64,000 nt of DNA from assembly GCF_013201075.1 (NCBI RefSeq), contig NZ_CP053710.1, forward strand, positions 1 to 64,000, in the 5' to 3' direction. The position numbers were made by a program, and so were the translations under genes. Of the stretch, positions 16,200 through 24,695 are shown in pieces. Under the pieces are notes generated by a model, which had not been told where the DNA came from, made no database searches, and worked only from the letters and a program-made list of their open reading frames with translations. Position 1 is the stretch's first letter; every line of letters begins with the position of its first letter. This DNA is from Lichenicola cladoniae (GTDB lineage: Bacteria > Pseudomonadota > Alphaproteobacteria > Acetobacterales > Acetobacteraceae).

Positions 16200-16655
16200 A
16201 TGTACCACGCCATCGTCAAACGCCTTGCTCGGAAGAACTTCCTCCGCGTGAATGCGAAAGATTTCAACGCTCTCTTAAAGGACTGCGTTCCTGACGTTCA
16301 TCACCGTTTTGGCGGCAATCATGCACTCGGCGGTGAGCGTCACGATCGTGAGGCGCTGGGACGTTGGTTTGGCCGGCTGGGCCGCCTCGGCAAGCAGCTT
16401 ACCCTGACCGTCAACGATGTCTGGGTGAAGGGGCTGCCGCACGACACCACGATCATCGTGCGCTGGTCTGCGACCGACGTCATCCCAGACAATGGTGCTC
16501 CTTACCAAAATCGTGGCGTTCACATCGTGAAGATGCGTTGGGGCAAGATCGTCGACATTGATGCCCATGAGGACTCACAGGCAGTGTCCGAAAGCCTCAA
16601 GCGACAAGCAGCAATGGGTGTCGAGGAGGCGACGGCGGCGCCAATCGTCAGCTGA
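16200..16655 (+). CDS. NTF2/SnoaL-like protein
   Basis: A 151-residue soluble protein with the NTF2-like pattern: an N-terminal helix (FNALLKDCVPDVHHRFGGNHALGG), then HDREALGRWFGRL and strands KQLTLTVNDVWVKG and TTIIVRWSATDV, ending NRGVHIVKMRWGKIVDIDAHED. SnoaL-like folds bind small hydrophobic ligands or act as isomerases/cyclases; the substrate cannot be deduced. Expression is probably controlled by the divergent TetR protein through the operator pair. Confidence 0.75.
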   Translation: MYHAIVKRLARKNFLRVNAKDFNALLKDCVPDVHHRFGGNHALGGERHDREALGRWFGRLGRLGKQLTLTVNDVWVKGLPHDTTIIVRWSATDVIPDNGAPYQNRGVHIVKMRWGKIVDIDAHEDSQAVSESLKRQAAMGVEEATAAPIVS

Positions 16656-16817
16656 TCGCCAATTCCGCACCGGCCCGATGCTTTCCGGTGAGCAACACGA
16701 AGGATGCGGGCTGGACATGGCTCAGTGATCCCAAATCGCACGTTCGACACGGCGACATTGTCGAATGCATGGTGGAACTGAACGACAGGCTGGTACGACA
16801 ATCAGCAAGGAGCACTT

Positions 16818-16840
16818 GTGACCACCTTCAACCCCACCTT
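16818..16840 (+). pseudogene. 5' end of membrane-protein gene split by IS3 element
   Basis: A GTG start at 16818 with a good RBS (AAGGAG, 16807-16812) encodes VTTFNPT before the IS begins at 16841. Removing the IS and one CTT duplication joins it in frame to the piece at 18098: VTTFNPTLAALFGSVATAVA, giving a plausible N-terminal membrane helix. Confidence 0.7.
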
Positions 16841-16868
16841 TGGAGTGCGCCCCTGCGGGTGCACGATT

Positions 16869-17666
16869 TCAGGCGGCGACTTTGACCTGCTGGCGGGCGT
16901 GTTGATCTTCAAAAGTAACAGGGCTGACGTAGCCCAGCGCTGAGTGTAGTCGACGAGCGTTGTAGACATGGTCGATAAAGCGGGGAAGATCTGCAGCGAC
17001 ATCGCTGAACGTCTCGTACGCCATGGGGTAGACGGCCTCGACCTTGAGCGTCTTCATAAAGCTTTCTGCTTTGGCATTGTCATAAGGATTACCGCGGCGG
17101 CTCATGGAGCCGACGAGCTTGTGATCTGACAGAACTTTGCGATACGCGGCACTTGCGTATTGCGACCCGCGATCGCTGTGGTGCACACATCCTGCCGTTG
17201 GACGTCGTGCCTGGATGGCTGCATTCAAGGCAGCGATAGCTAGGCGAGCGTCGATGGAGCGGCTGATTGCGTAGCCGACGACACGCCGAGACCAGGCATC
17301 CAGGATCACCGCAACATACACAAAACCGCCGATGATGGCGATGTATGTAATATCGGCAACCCAGAGCTGATCAGGGCTGCTCGTGTCGATCCCAGGCGCC
17401 AGGTTCGGGTGGATCGGCTGCTCGTGGTCGCTGTCGGTTGTGGCGACATATCGCCGGCGGCGTTTGGGCTGCAGGTCATGCTCGCGCATCAGGCGACGCA
17501 CCTTCTTGCTGTTCACCACCAGCCCCTGGTGACGCAGTTCCGCGCAGATCCGGCGGTAGCCATACGCCTCGAACTCCTCGCCGATCGCCCGGATCCGGCT
17601 GATAATCTCATCATCCTGCCGAGGAGCGACAACCGTGTCGTGGTAAGTCGAACGAGCTATGCCCAT
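16869..17666 (-). CDS. IS3-family transposase OrfB
   Basis: A 265-residue integrase-core protein starting [23 protein letters not shown] residues are visible in [11 protein letters not shown] (Asp), [13 protein letters not shown] (Asp) and [18 protein letters not shown] (Glu), with a HTH_21 segment ([17 protein letters not shown]) near the N-terminus. The start shares TGATG with the orfA stop, indicating coupled or frameshifted translation. Confidence 0.92.
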   Translation of the reverse strand: MGIARSTYHDTVVAPRQDDEIISRIRAIGEEFEAYGYRRICAELRHQGLVVNSKKVRRLMREHDLQPKRRRRYVATTDSDHEQPIHPNLAPGIDTSSPDQLWVADITYIAIIGGFVYVAVILDAWSRRVVGYAISRSIDARLAIAALNAAIQARRPTAGCVHHSDRGSQYASAAYRKVLSDHKLVGSMSRRGNPYDNAKAESFMKTLKVEAVYPMAYETFSDVAADLPRFIDHVYNARRLHSALGYVSPVTFEDQHARQQVKVAA

Positions 17667-18016
17667 CAGCCGGCATCCCTGGGTAATGCTGAGACCACCG
17701 GGCCGGTGATGACGGACATAGAAACGTTTCTGCTCGATCGTCCGTGCTTGAGAGCCCCCTTTAGATACTCGAGTTCGAGTGCCTGTCGTCCAACGAGCCG
17801 CTCAAGCGCTGCGATCTTCGCCTCGTATCCAGACAATAGATCCGCTGCCTCCGCCTCATCGTCGAACGCGCCGGCCTCTGCCTTGGCGATCCAGATGCGG
17901 ATCAGGTTCCGACTGATGTCGTGCCGCCTGGCAAGCGCGTGCAGCGTCTCTCCTGCGGTGTATTCAGCGACAAGCTGGCGCTTGAACTCGATACTGTGGA
18001 CGCGATGCTTGGCCAT
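17666..18016 (-). CDS. IS3-family OrfA DNA-binding protein
   Basis: A 116-residue helix-turn-helix protein ([32 protein letters not shown]) with a leucine-zipper-like region ([23 protein letters not shown]). It binds the IS ends with OrfB. Located just inside the right inverted repeat, as usual. Confidence 0.9.
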   Translation of the reverse strand: MAKHRVHSIEFKRQLVAEYTAGETLHALARRHDISRNLIRIWIAKAEAGAFDDEAEAADLLSGYEAKIAALERLVGRQALELEYLKGALKHGRSSRNVSMSVITGPVVSALPRDAG

Positions 18017-18094
18017 GACCTTACTCCTGTAAAGCCCTCCAGCAGGGGGTCAACCAGATCGCCCCATCCTGTCCACCCGCAGGGGCGCACTCCA

Positions 18095-18591
18095 CTTGGC
18101 TGCCCTCTTTGGCAGTGTCGCTACAGCGGTGGCGATTTTCGGCGGCGGCCTGGCTGTCGAGGCCTATAAGCGCCGCCACGACCGCACAGGAATGGCATTG
18201 GCGCTCGCGGGAGCCATTGACGCTTGGTTGAGTCTAATTGCATCACGCGAGATGATCGAGGAACTCTGGGCATCATTGGATCAGTTAGAGGCCGGTCGGC
18301 CAAATACTTTCGGCTCGCTCATCGGTGAGAATATATCTTTTCAAACCATTACTCTCGCATATGCAAGTCAGATTGGTCATCTTGGTGATGACCTGCCGTT
18401 CCGAGTTGCTCGCTTTTTGGCTTAATGCAGAAGCATTGACGCATGACCTTTCGCGTCTCGGTCAGAGCGTCGACAAGCCGGAAGTCCAGGCAATGCTCAT
18501 TCGTCGGATGCGGCCCGTCTGGGTCCAGACGGAAGAACTAGGCACCGGTCTGGTGACCGAGTTGAAGCGACAAGCCTCGAGGACACGCTAG
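18095..18591 (+). pseudogene. membrane-protein gene, 3' part, with a further frameshift
   Basis: Continues from 16818: LAALFGSVATAVAIFGGGLAVEAYKRRHDRTG is one membrane helix followed by a basic segment, then a helical domain. The frame stops after FRVARFLA at 18425, but the next frame continues naturally as FWLNAEALTHDLSRLGQSVD to 18591. Loss of one T from the T5 run at about 18414-18418 would restore a single frame. No family recognised. With an IS plus a frameshift the gene is dead here. Confidence 0.7.
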
Positions 18592-18624
18592 CAGCCTGCA
18601 AAGGTTAATATCCTGACGTCCGCT

Positions 18625-18670
18625 TTCGCACGTTTTCGCTCCAAAGCGGAATATCCGCTATCGGCCAGGC
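18625..18670. repeat. small palindromic repeat, copy A (left of TOPRIM gene)
   Basis: Contains GTCCGCTTTCG, then CCAAAGCGGA, TCCGCT and TCGGCCAG in the same order as copy B at 20229. The GTCCGCTT/AAGCGGA words form a hairpin. Confidence 0.55.
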
Positions 18671-18737
18671 ATGCCCCGGGCGGACCGCCGCCAGCCAGTG
18701 GGTCTAGGATCGGGTCTGGTGGGAAGCGGACATAGCT

Positions 18738-20132
18738 GTGGATCGCTTCTTGGCCACTTTACGCTTTCAGCCGCTATCGAGAGGCCTTGCTAACGCCTTG
18801 GACATGCCGCTCCATGACAGCATGGGCTCAATGATTCACTTGACGCTTGGTCGAATAGAGCTGGATTGGGGAAAGAACTCCGGGTTTAGCGACCACAGCG
18901 CTCTGTTCCGCCCCGACGACCTCACGACAATCCCGTACTATTACGCCGGCGATAGCGATGATCTGGAGTGTGCGCACCTGCCGCTCATCCAGCGGCGGGA
19001 GGACTTCAGCTACCGCCTGATCACCGAGATGAAGGAGGGCTACTCCGCACCCTTAAAGGTTGTGGCGCGCAGGCTTCTCTTGCTTGGCCATACTGATGCC
19101 TATTGCCGCCAGGAGTTCCAGTGGCACGCCGAGGACGGCTACTTGCATCATGATTTCACCTTCGATGAGCTGAAGGCCATACTGGCGACGGCGGACTTTA
19201 GCGATGCTCATCTGTCGCCGGAAAAGGGTTCGGAATCTCTCGCCGAGTTCCTCTTGACGCACGTGTTTCCGAAATATGGCCCTGAAGCGCCTCAGCGCCT
19301 TCAAATATCATGGCCAGATGGGGGCGAGGTCGACGGGCTCAGCGCTTACACCGTCATTCGGCTGCTCGCTGACAACCCTACCGCCCAGGAGCTGCCGATC
19401 ACCTGGCAGTTCGTAGACGTCGCCGACGGAGGCTGGGCGCCCCGCGCAGCGTTCGACGCGCCGTTACGGCAGTCGAGCCGCTTCCTCATCGTCACTGAGG
19501 GCTCATCGGATGTGCACATCCTGAAGCACGGCCTGCAACTGCTATATCCAGACTTGGCCGACTTCTTCGACTTCGTAGACATGAAAGAGAACTATCCATT
19601 TTCAGGAACCGGCAACCTTTACAACTTTGTTCGCGGTCTGATCAGCATTAAAGTCCAGAACAACATCGTCGTGATTTTCGACAACGACAATGAGGGCGTC
19701 TTCAATTGGGAGCGATGCGCGCGCTTGAGAACGCCGGCGAATATGCGGATCGTTAAGCTGCCGGACCTTGAGCGCTTCCAGTCTTTCCGAACGGTTGGGC
19801 CCTCTGGTGAGCATTTGGGGGACATCAATGGCAAGGCAGCTGCGATCGAGTGCTATCTCGACACGGGCTCCGAACCTCAGGTGCGTTGGACTTCCTACGA
19901 TCAAAGGCGCGATAGTTATCAAGGCGCCATCGTCGGCAAGGAGGGGCTGCAAAAAGCTTTTCTGGCTCAGAAATCAGTGGATCAGACCTACGATTACTCA
20001 GGTCTTACGGCAATCCTGGCGATGCTAATTTCTGAATGCGTGTTCATCGCCGAAGCGGAAGCCAAGGCCCTTTTGGACACCGAGCGGATCGATCAGATTG
20101 CTGGCGAGGGGCCTGAGACTATCGAGGAGTAA
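18738..20132 (+). CDS. TOPRIM-domain protein of HEPN/Toprim-associated type
   Basis: Opened from GTG 18738 (464 residues); ATG 18822 (MGSMIHLTLGRIELDWGKN) is the better start because related proteins begin with this MGS-type N-terminal domain. The C-terminal half is a TOPRIM domain: FLIVTEGSSDVHILKHGL supplies Glu254 and NNIVVIFDNDNEGVF supplies the DxD pair Asp315/Asp317. TOPRIM folds in OLD-like nucleases and DnaG cleave or synthesise nucleic acid with metal ions. HEPN/Toprim-associated proteins are suspected antiphage or toxin factors; that role is inferred. The gene stands alone, flanked by two copies of a small repeat. Confidence 0.75.
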   Translation: MDRFLATLRFQPLSRGLANALDMPLHDSMGSMIHLTLGRIELDWGKNSGFSDHSALFRPDDLTTIPYYYAGDSDDLECAHLPLIQRREDFSYRLITEMKEGYSAPLKVVARRLLLLGHTDAYCRQEFQWHAEDGYLHHDFTFDELKAILATADFSDAHLSPEKGSESLAEFLLTHVFPKYGPEAPQRLQISWPDGGEVDGLSAYTVIRLLADNPTAQELPITWQFVDVADGGWAPRAAFDAPLRQSSRFLIVTEGSSDVHILKHGLQLLYPDLADFFDFVDMKENYPFSGTGNLYNFVRGLISIKVQNNIVVIFDNDNEGVFNWERCARLRTPANMRIVKLPDLERFQSFRTVGPSGEHLGDINGKAAAIECYLDTGSEPQVRWTSYDQRRDSYQGAIVGKEGLQKAFLAQKSVDQTYDYSGLTAILAMLISECVFIAEAEAKALLDTERIDQIAGEGPETIEE

Positions 20133-20557
20133 CAAGGGTCATGTCCGCTTGGGGTCGAAATCAGTAATAGACGCTGCGCTTGACCTGCGTATGCGGGACC
20201 CAAGCCAGCTTTCTTGCCAGGGCTCCGAAAAGTCCGCTTTTACCGGATCTTACTCCGAAGCGGACAGTCCGGTTTCGGCCAGCTTTCCCCACGCTCTGTA
20301 GAGGTGGCGCATCGCCTCTGCAGCCATAGATCAGGGCCATAACAGGCTCGAAGACAAAGCCTGTCAGCCGGATGAGGACAGGCCATCAATTAGAAATTTA
20401 TGAACCGGGTGAAGAGGCAGTGCCTGCCACCCTGATCCGGTCGCCGCAAGGCATCGGCTGACGCCTCACGCGCGAGCGCATGGCCTTGCCCCGCCCAGCT
20501 CAGCGCGCCCGGCCGGGAAGGGTCTTCGAGATGAAGATCCTAAACGGAGAAGCGCAG
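20133..20557. other. intergenic region with repeat copy B, otherwise empty
   Basis: Holds the second small palindromic repeat (20229-20282) and, near 20540, the RBS of the next gene (aaacggagaag). No further ORF with coding character. Confidence 0.45.
20229..20282. repeat. small palindromic repeat, copy B (right of TOPRIM gene)
   Basis: GTCCGCTTTTACCGG...CCGAAGCGGACAGTCCGG...TTTCGGCCAG parallels copy A block by block. Arms GTCCGCTT and AAGCGGAC are perfectly complementary here. Confidence 0.6.
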
Positions 20558-20707
20558 ATGAAACAGGTTCTGACGGCAACACTGCACGTCATCGGTGGGC
20601 TCGCGGTGGCGATGGTTCTTGCTGCCGTGGTGGTGGCACCCGGCTTTCTGAGCGGCTCATCCTCGATGATCCATCTGCCCACCATCGCCGAGATCGCCAG
20701 CCGCTGA
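20558..20707 (+). CDS. small single-pass membrane protein
   Basis: From ATG 20558 (RBS ggag at about 20543) it encodes 49 residues: MKQVLTATLHVIGGLAVAMV continuing into a long hydrophobic helix, then a short polar tail. Could be a signal-anchored peptide. First gene of a plus-strand run of small plasmid genes. No family recognised. Confidence 0.55.
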   Translation: MKQVLTATLHVIGGLAVAMVLAAVVVAPGFLSGSSSMIHLPTIAEIASR

Positions 20708-20787
20708 AGCGGCTTCCTTCTAAATCCCCTGACCTGTTGGCTGCCGCCGCCCGCGATGACGCGCGGCCGGGCAGCCGGAGATGCACG

Positions 20788-21114
20788 ATGGCCCAGAAGC
20801 TCGACCCGTCCCGCGCCACCGCCGGCCGGTGGCTCACGATACCCACCCACATGACAATGTACGACGGCGATCGCCTGCCGACCTTCGCTGTCATCGCAAC
20901 AGGACCCGATGCATGCGAACAGTTTGTCGGTCGGGCCCACCCTAAAAGCGGCACGCCGGACGAGCGTCCGGTGGTGGAGATGGACGCGCGTTTGTTCGCT
21001 GCCTCCAAGGCGATGGCGACTCTGCTGCTGCAGGCGCTTGCCTATGAGGAGGATGCGTTCCGGCTCGATATGCCGGTCGACGGCGGTGATCTGGTGCAAT
21101 GGTTTGCCGAATAG
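20788..21114 (+). CDS. hypothetical protein, probably cut short by a nonsense codon
   Basis: ATG 20788 follows a GGAG (20777-20780) that sits directly behind a GGCTGCC/GGCAGCC hairpin (20739-20776). A 108-residue product (MAQKLDPSRATAGRWLTIPT...). The TAG at 21112-21114 is followed in the same frame by REDVRGILEMAATDRA and a TGA at about 21165, which continues the protein naturally (WFAE-stop-REDVRGILEM). A TAT to TAG change or readthrough would explain this. Function unknown. Confidence 0.6.
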   Translation: MAQKLDPSRATAGRWLTIPTHMTMYDGDRLPTFAVIATGPDACEQFVGRAHPKSGTPDERPVVEMDARLFAASKAMATLLLQALAYEEDAFRLDMPVDGGDLVQWFAE

Positions 21115-21171
21115 CGCGAGGACGTGCGCGGCATCCTGGAAATGGCCGCCACCGACCGGGCCTGAACCTTG

Positions 21172-21348
21172 ATGTTCGGGTCGGCGCGGCCGAGGCCACA
21201 GGGCTTCGATCCAGATCCAGTCGTCCGGCTGCGCCGCCAGAGCCTAAAGGCCCGGCTGACCTGCCTTGGCGATCCCCCCGAATACACGCGCCTGGTCGCG
21301 ACCATCAAGGTTGGCCGACCGGTCGTGCAACCCGAACTCTTCTCCTGA
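21172..21348 (+). CDS. small hypothetical protein (58 aa)
   Basis: ATG 21172 to TGA 21348 encodes a basic 58-residue protein (MFGSARPRPQGFDPDPVVRL...) ending 12 bases before the next gene. It fits the tight spacing of this gene run, and its GC-rich third positions look coding. No family recognised. Confidence 0.45.
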   Translation: MFGSARPRPQGFDPDPVVRLRRQSLKARLTCLGDPPEYTRLVATIKVGRPVVQPELFS

Positions 21349-21360
21349 AAGAGCAGGCTC

Positions 21361-21732
21361 ATGAGCAACCACAAGACCATCCCGGCCGACCCGGCTGGCA
21401 CCGACATGCACATCCTGACCCCGGACAAGACTGCGCTCCGTGGCACCCTTGAGATCATTCCTGCCTGCGCTCAGCTCGGTAACCTGCATGTCGATGCCGA
21501 CGGGTCCATCGGCTTCGACTTCGTCAGCTGGGCGGAGCAGTGGTTCGAGGATGCGCGGCCAGTTGAACAGCCGCATCCCCGTACCGGGCGAAGCGGCTTC
21601 GTCTTTGTCGACTCCCATGGCGGCGAGCACCATGAGGACGATTTGCTGCGCTGCCTGCCAGGTGGGCGCGTGGCGGGATGCCCGCACTGCCAGGCGGTCG
21701 CTCAGCCCTCAACCGGGCTGGTGCCGGCATGA
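21361..21732 (+). CDS. hypothetical protein with CPHC motif
   Basis: A 123-residue acidic protein starting MSNHKTIPADPAGTDMHILT, preceded by an aaagagcagg RBS. It contains SWAEQWFEDARPVEQPHPRTG and near the end a CLPGGRVAGCPHC group that could hold zinc. Its TGA overlaps the next ATG (ATGA). Unknown function; part of the plasmid accessory run. Confidence 0.6.
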   Translation: MSNHKTIPADPAGTDMHILTPDKTALRGTLEIIPACAQLGNLHVDADGSIGFDFVSWAEQWFEDARPVEQPHPRTGRSGFVFVDSHGGEHHEDDLLRCLPGGRVAGCPHCQAVAQPSTGLVPA

Positions 21733-22178
21733 CCCCGACACAACGCCTGCAAAGCTTGCTGCATGAGGAGCAGGCACATTGCGCCGCCCTCGAGGCCGGG
21801 ATCCGCGAGCTGCTGGCGCACATCGGCAGCACTAAGTTCGTCGGCGTGGAGCAGGACGGTGGGCGACGCGATTGGATCGCCACAACCGATGTCGACCGCC
21901 GCCTGCAGACCATCCTGGGCGAGGGGCTGCAGGCGCGGGACCTGGAAGCCCGCTACAGGTGGGCCATCCTGCCGGCAGCGGACAGTGTCGACCGGCTCCG
22001 CGCGATCGACCTCGACCGGGTGATCGGTCCACTGCCCGAGCTCAATCTGCCAGGCTTTGTGGCTTGGCTGATCGCCAGCCGGCCAGACCTTGGCGACCGC
22101 GTCCGTGAGATCGAGGAAGAGCTGAACCGTAATCGATACGCCGGGGCTCGCACCGTCGGGCAGAAGGAGATGGCCTGA
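21729..22178 (+). CDS. hypothetical helical protein
   Basis: Start at ATG 21729 (overlapping the previous stop). 149 residues: MTPTQRLQSLLHEEQAHCAA with an N-terminal coiled-coil-like helix, and a C-terminal helix IEEELNRNRYAGARTVGQKE. No membrane segment, no recognised family. The TGA overlaps the next gene's ATG (TGATG). Confidence 0.6.
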   Translation: MTPTQRLQSLLHEEQAHCAALEAGIRELLAHIGSTKFVGVEQDGGRRDWIATTDVDRRLQTILGEGLQARDLEARYRWAILPAADSVDRLRAIDLDRVIGPLPELNLPGFVAWLIASRPDLGDRVREIEEELNRNRYAGARTVGQKEMA

Positions 22179-22570
22179 TGATCCGGCAGTATGACGCGTC
22201 TCGTAGCCGAGGCGGGCCCAACCCGCTGCGCGTGGGCGTCATCGCTATCGGCAGCATTTATTACTTGCAGGACCAAGGCTTCTTTCGTGACCGGTTCGGT
22301 GGCACGCCGGTCTGTCGGGTGCCGTGGATGGTCGAGGCGTTCCTGAACGGAACGCTCGGGGCGGCGTGGCGCGATCCGCGGACCGGCCAATGGGAAAGTT
22401 GCTTCATCAGCGGCCGATCGGATCTGGCGGTCATGCGGTCACTCCGCGACGGCCGCCGACAGGCGATAAGCGTGCGAATGCTGATCCTTCATGACGACGA
22501 GGGACTCTGGAAGCTGCCAACCGCCTATCCCGACCTCCCGAATACTGGCCGGTTCTATCGATGCACATGA
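22178..22570 (+). CDS. hypothetical protein
   Basis: A 130-residue protein (MIRQYDASRSRGGPNPLRVGVIA...) translationally coupled to the gene before it. A Trp/Gly-rich middle (GTLGAAWRDPRTGQWESCFI) suggests a small beta fold. Unknown function. Confidence 0.55.
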   Translation: MIRQYDASRSRGGPNPLRVGVIAIGSIYYLQDQGFFRDRFGGTPVCRVPWMVEAFLNGTLGAAWRDPRTGQWESCFISGRSDLAVMRSLRDGRRQAISVRMLILHDDEGLWKLPTAYPDLPNTGRFYRCT

Positions 22571-22810
22571 AACGTTTTGCCGAAGGTGACGGTATAATTC
22601 GGGCTTTGGTGAAAAGTATTTCTGCCATGAACGAATGAGGGACAAACAAGGACCGCGTCCCATCTGCCTGCCGCCCATGCAAAGGGTGGGTCCTCGCCAT
22701 GCTCGCCCGGCGAGCCGGCCTGCGCGTGGCTCCGGTCCCGACGCCAGAGCGTCGCCGTTGCACGGCCAACCGCCAGCTGACGGCGGGAAGGGGATCAGGG
22801 GGATCCTCAC

Positions 22811-24507
22811 ATGCTGCAAACGAACGACGGCACTCATCACGTCATCAACCATGCCCACCTTTTCGCGGGGCTCGGCGGCGGTGCGCGCGGCTTCAACAAC
22901 ACCAGCGCGCGCGTCAGGAGCCTGACCGCCGAGTTCCGCTGCCTCGGCGGCATCGACGTTGACGCCGCAGCAATCCGCGACTTCGGCCGGCTGGCCGGAG
23001 TGCCCGGCACGGTGCTCGACCTGTTCGACCGCGATCAGTTCCGCGCGTTCCACGGCTGCGAGCCGCCGGCGGACTGGCGCGAGACGACGGCGGCCGACAT
23101 CCATCGGGCGTTCGGCCACAAGCACCCGCACATCCTGTTCCTGTCGGCGCCCTGCAAGGGGTTCTCCGGTCTGCTGTCTGAGACCAAGAGCAAGACGGCG
23201 AAATATCAGGCGCTCAACCGCCTGGCACTGCGCGGCATCTGGCTGGCGTTGGAAGCGTATGCCGACGATCCGGTCGAGCTGATCGTGTTCGAGAACGTGC
23301 CACGCATCGCCACCCGTGGCCGCCACCGGCTGGATCAGATCGTCGGCCTGCTCCGTGCCTATGGTTATGCAGTTGCCGAGACCACGCATGATTGCGGCCG
23401 GTTGGGTGGGCTCGCGCAATCGCGCAAGCGGTACCTTTTGGTCGCCCGGCACACCGGCAAGGTTCCGCCGTTCCTCTGGGAGCCGCGCACCCGGCCGCTG
23501 CGCGGTGTCGGCGAGGTACTGGGGCGCATGCCATTGCCGGGTGATCCGGCAGCGGGCCCAATGCATCGGGTTCCCATGCTCCAATGGCAGACGTGGGTGC
23601 GCCTCGCCTTCGTCGAAGCCGGCAGCGACTGGCGGTCGCTGAACAAGCTGGTCGTCGAGGATGGCGTTTTGCGCGATTTCGCGCTCGAGCCGGCCGGTGA
23701 CCGGCAGCTTGGCATACTCGGCGTCCGGCCGTGGGAAAAACTGACAGGGACCCTCACCGGCCGATCGACGCCGGACAACGAGGCCCACAGCGTGGCGGAT
23801 CCGCGCATCGATGGGCATGAACGGTCGGTGCAGCTCGGCATCCGGCACTGGACGGATGCCGCACCGTGCGTCACCGGCAAGATGTTCGTTGGCGGCGGAC
23901 CGCACGCGGTTGCTGACCCGCGCCATGGCGGTCCGGCCAAGCACTCCAACGAGTTCCGCATCGTGCCATGGGACGGGGCAGGCCGTTCCGTCACGGAGCG
24001 CACGGAACCGGCTAATGCGTTGCCGATCCACGTTAGAACCTCGATCGCCGCAAAGGCGACGACTTCTACGGTGCCGGGCTCTACGGCGTCATGCACTGGC
24101 GCGCCAGCACAGGCGCCGTCAGCAGCGCGGCCGGCTACGATACCGGGCGGTGGAGTGTCGCTGACCCCAGGCCGACCCTGCCGGCCGCAACGGACCGCCT
24201 GGTCGCGGTGATTCGCAGCCTGGACCAGTGCTGGCACCGGCCCCCACCACCGCCGAGCTTTGCGCACTACAATCCCTCTACGACCCGGAGAAACAGATGC
24301 AGCTGGATGGCATGTCGGACGCGGATTGGCGCGAGCGCATCGGCAACGCCGTCCCGCCTGCCGCGGCGCAGGCGATCGCCGAAACCATGGGACGCACCCT
24401 GCTGATGGCCTGGAGTGGTGAGACCTTATCTGCTGTCGGCCGAGCCGATCTGGGTGCAGCCGATCGCCATGGCCCTGAGCGTCCGCCAGCCCAACGACGG
24501 GATCTGA
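22811..24507 (+). pseudogene. C5-cytosine DNA methyltransferase with three frameshifts
   Basis: The 5' two thirds are intact: motif I FAGLGGGARGF (18-28), catalytic Cys115 in SAPCKGFSG, motif VI FENVPRI (160-166) and motif VIII QSRKRY (203-208). After about 24030 the protein jumps frames: LDRRKGDDFYGAGLYGVMHW in one frame, ALQSLYDPEK...ERIGNAVPPAAAQAIAETM (motif X) in the next after a C5 run at about 24240-24246, and SAEPIWVQPIAMALSVRQPN to TGA 24507 in a third after about 24420. No restriction partner is adjacent, so it was an orphan plasmid methylase. Either decayed or affected by sequencing indels; the single annotated frame ends wrongly at 24211. Confidence 0.8.
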
Positions 24508-24695
24508 GAGGAAGAGACGATTGAAAAAGACTGAGGTGGTCTGGAAAGAATTGATGGGGAAAGGGCGATGCCGCAACCGGCCGGACGCCACAAGGGTAAA
24601 GGCCTGACGGCCCGCGCGTGCCGCGCGCCCTTGTCCCGCCCGCCCGGCCGCGACCCGTGGAGAGGTGTTCGAGAGCCAGAAAAAGGACGAGCACC

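Larger units (their letters stand above)
16841..18094 (-). mobile_element. complete IS3-family insertion sequence
   Basis: 1254 bp bounded by perfect 21-bp inverted repeats (16841-16861, beginning TGGAGTGCGCCCCTGCGGGT, and 18074-18094) and a 3-bp target duplication CTT (16838-16840 and 18095-18097). Both reading frames are open. It inserted after codon 7 of a small membrane-protein gene. Intact structure suggests a recent insertion. Confidence 0.93.
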
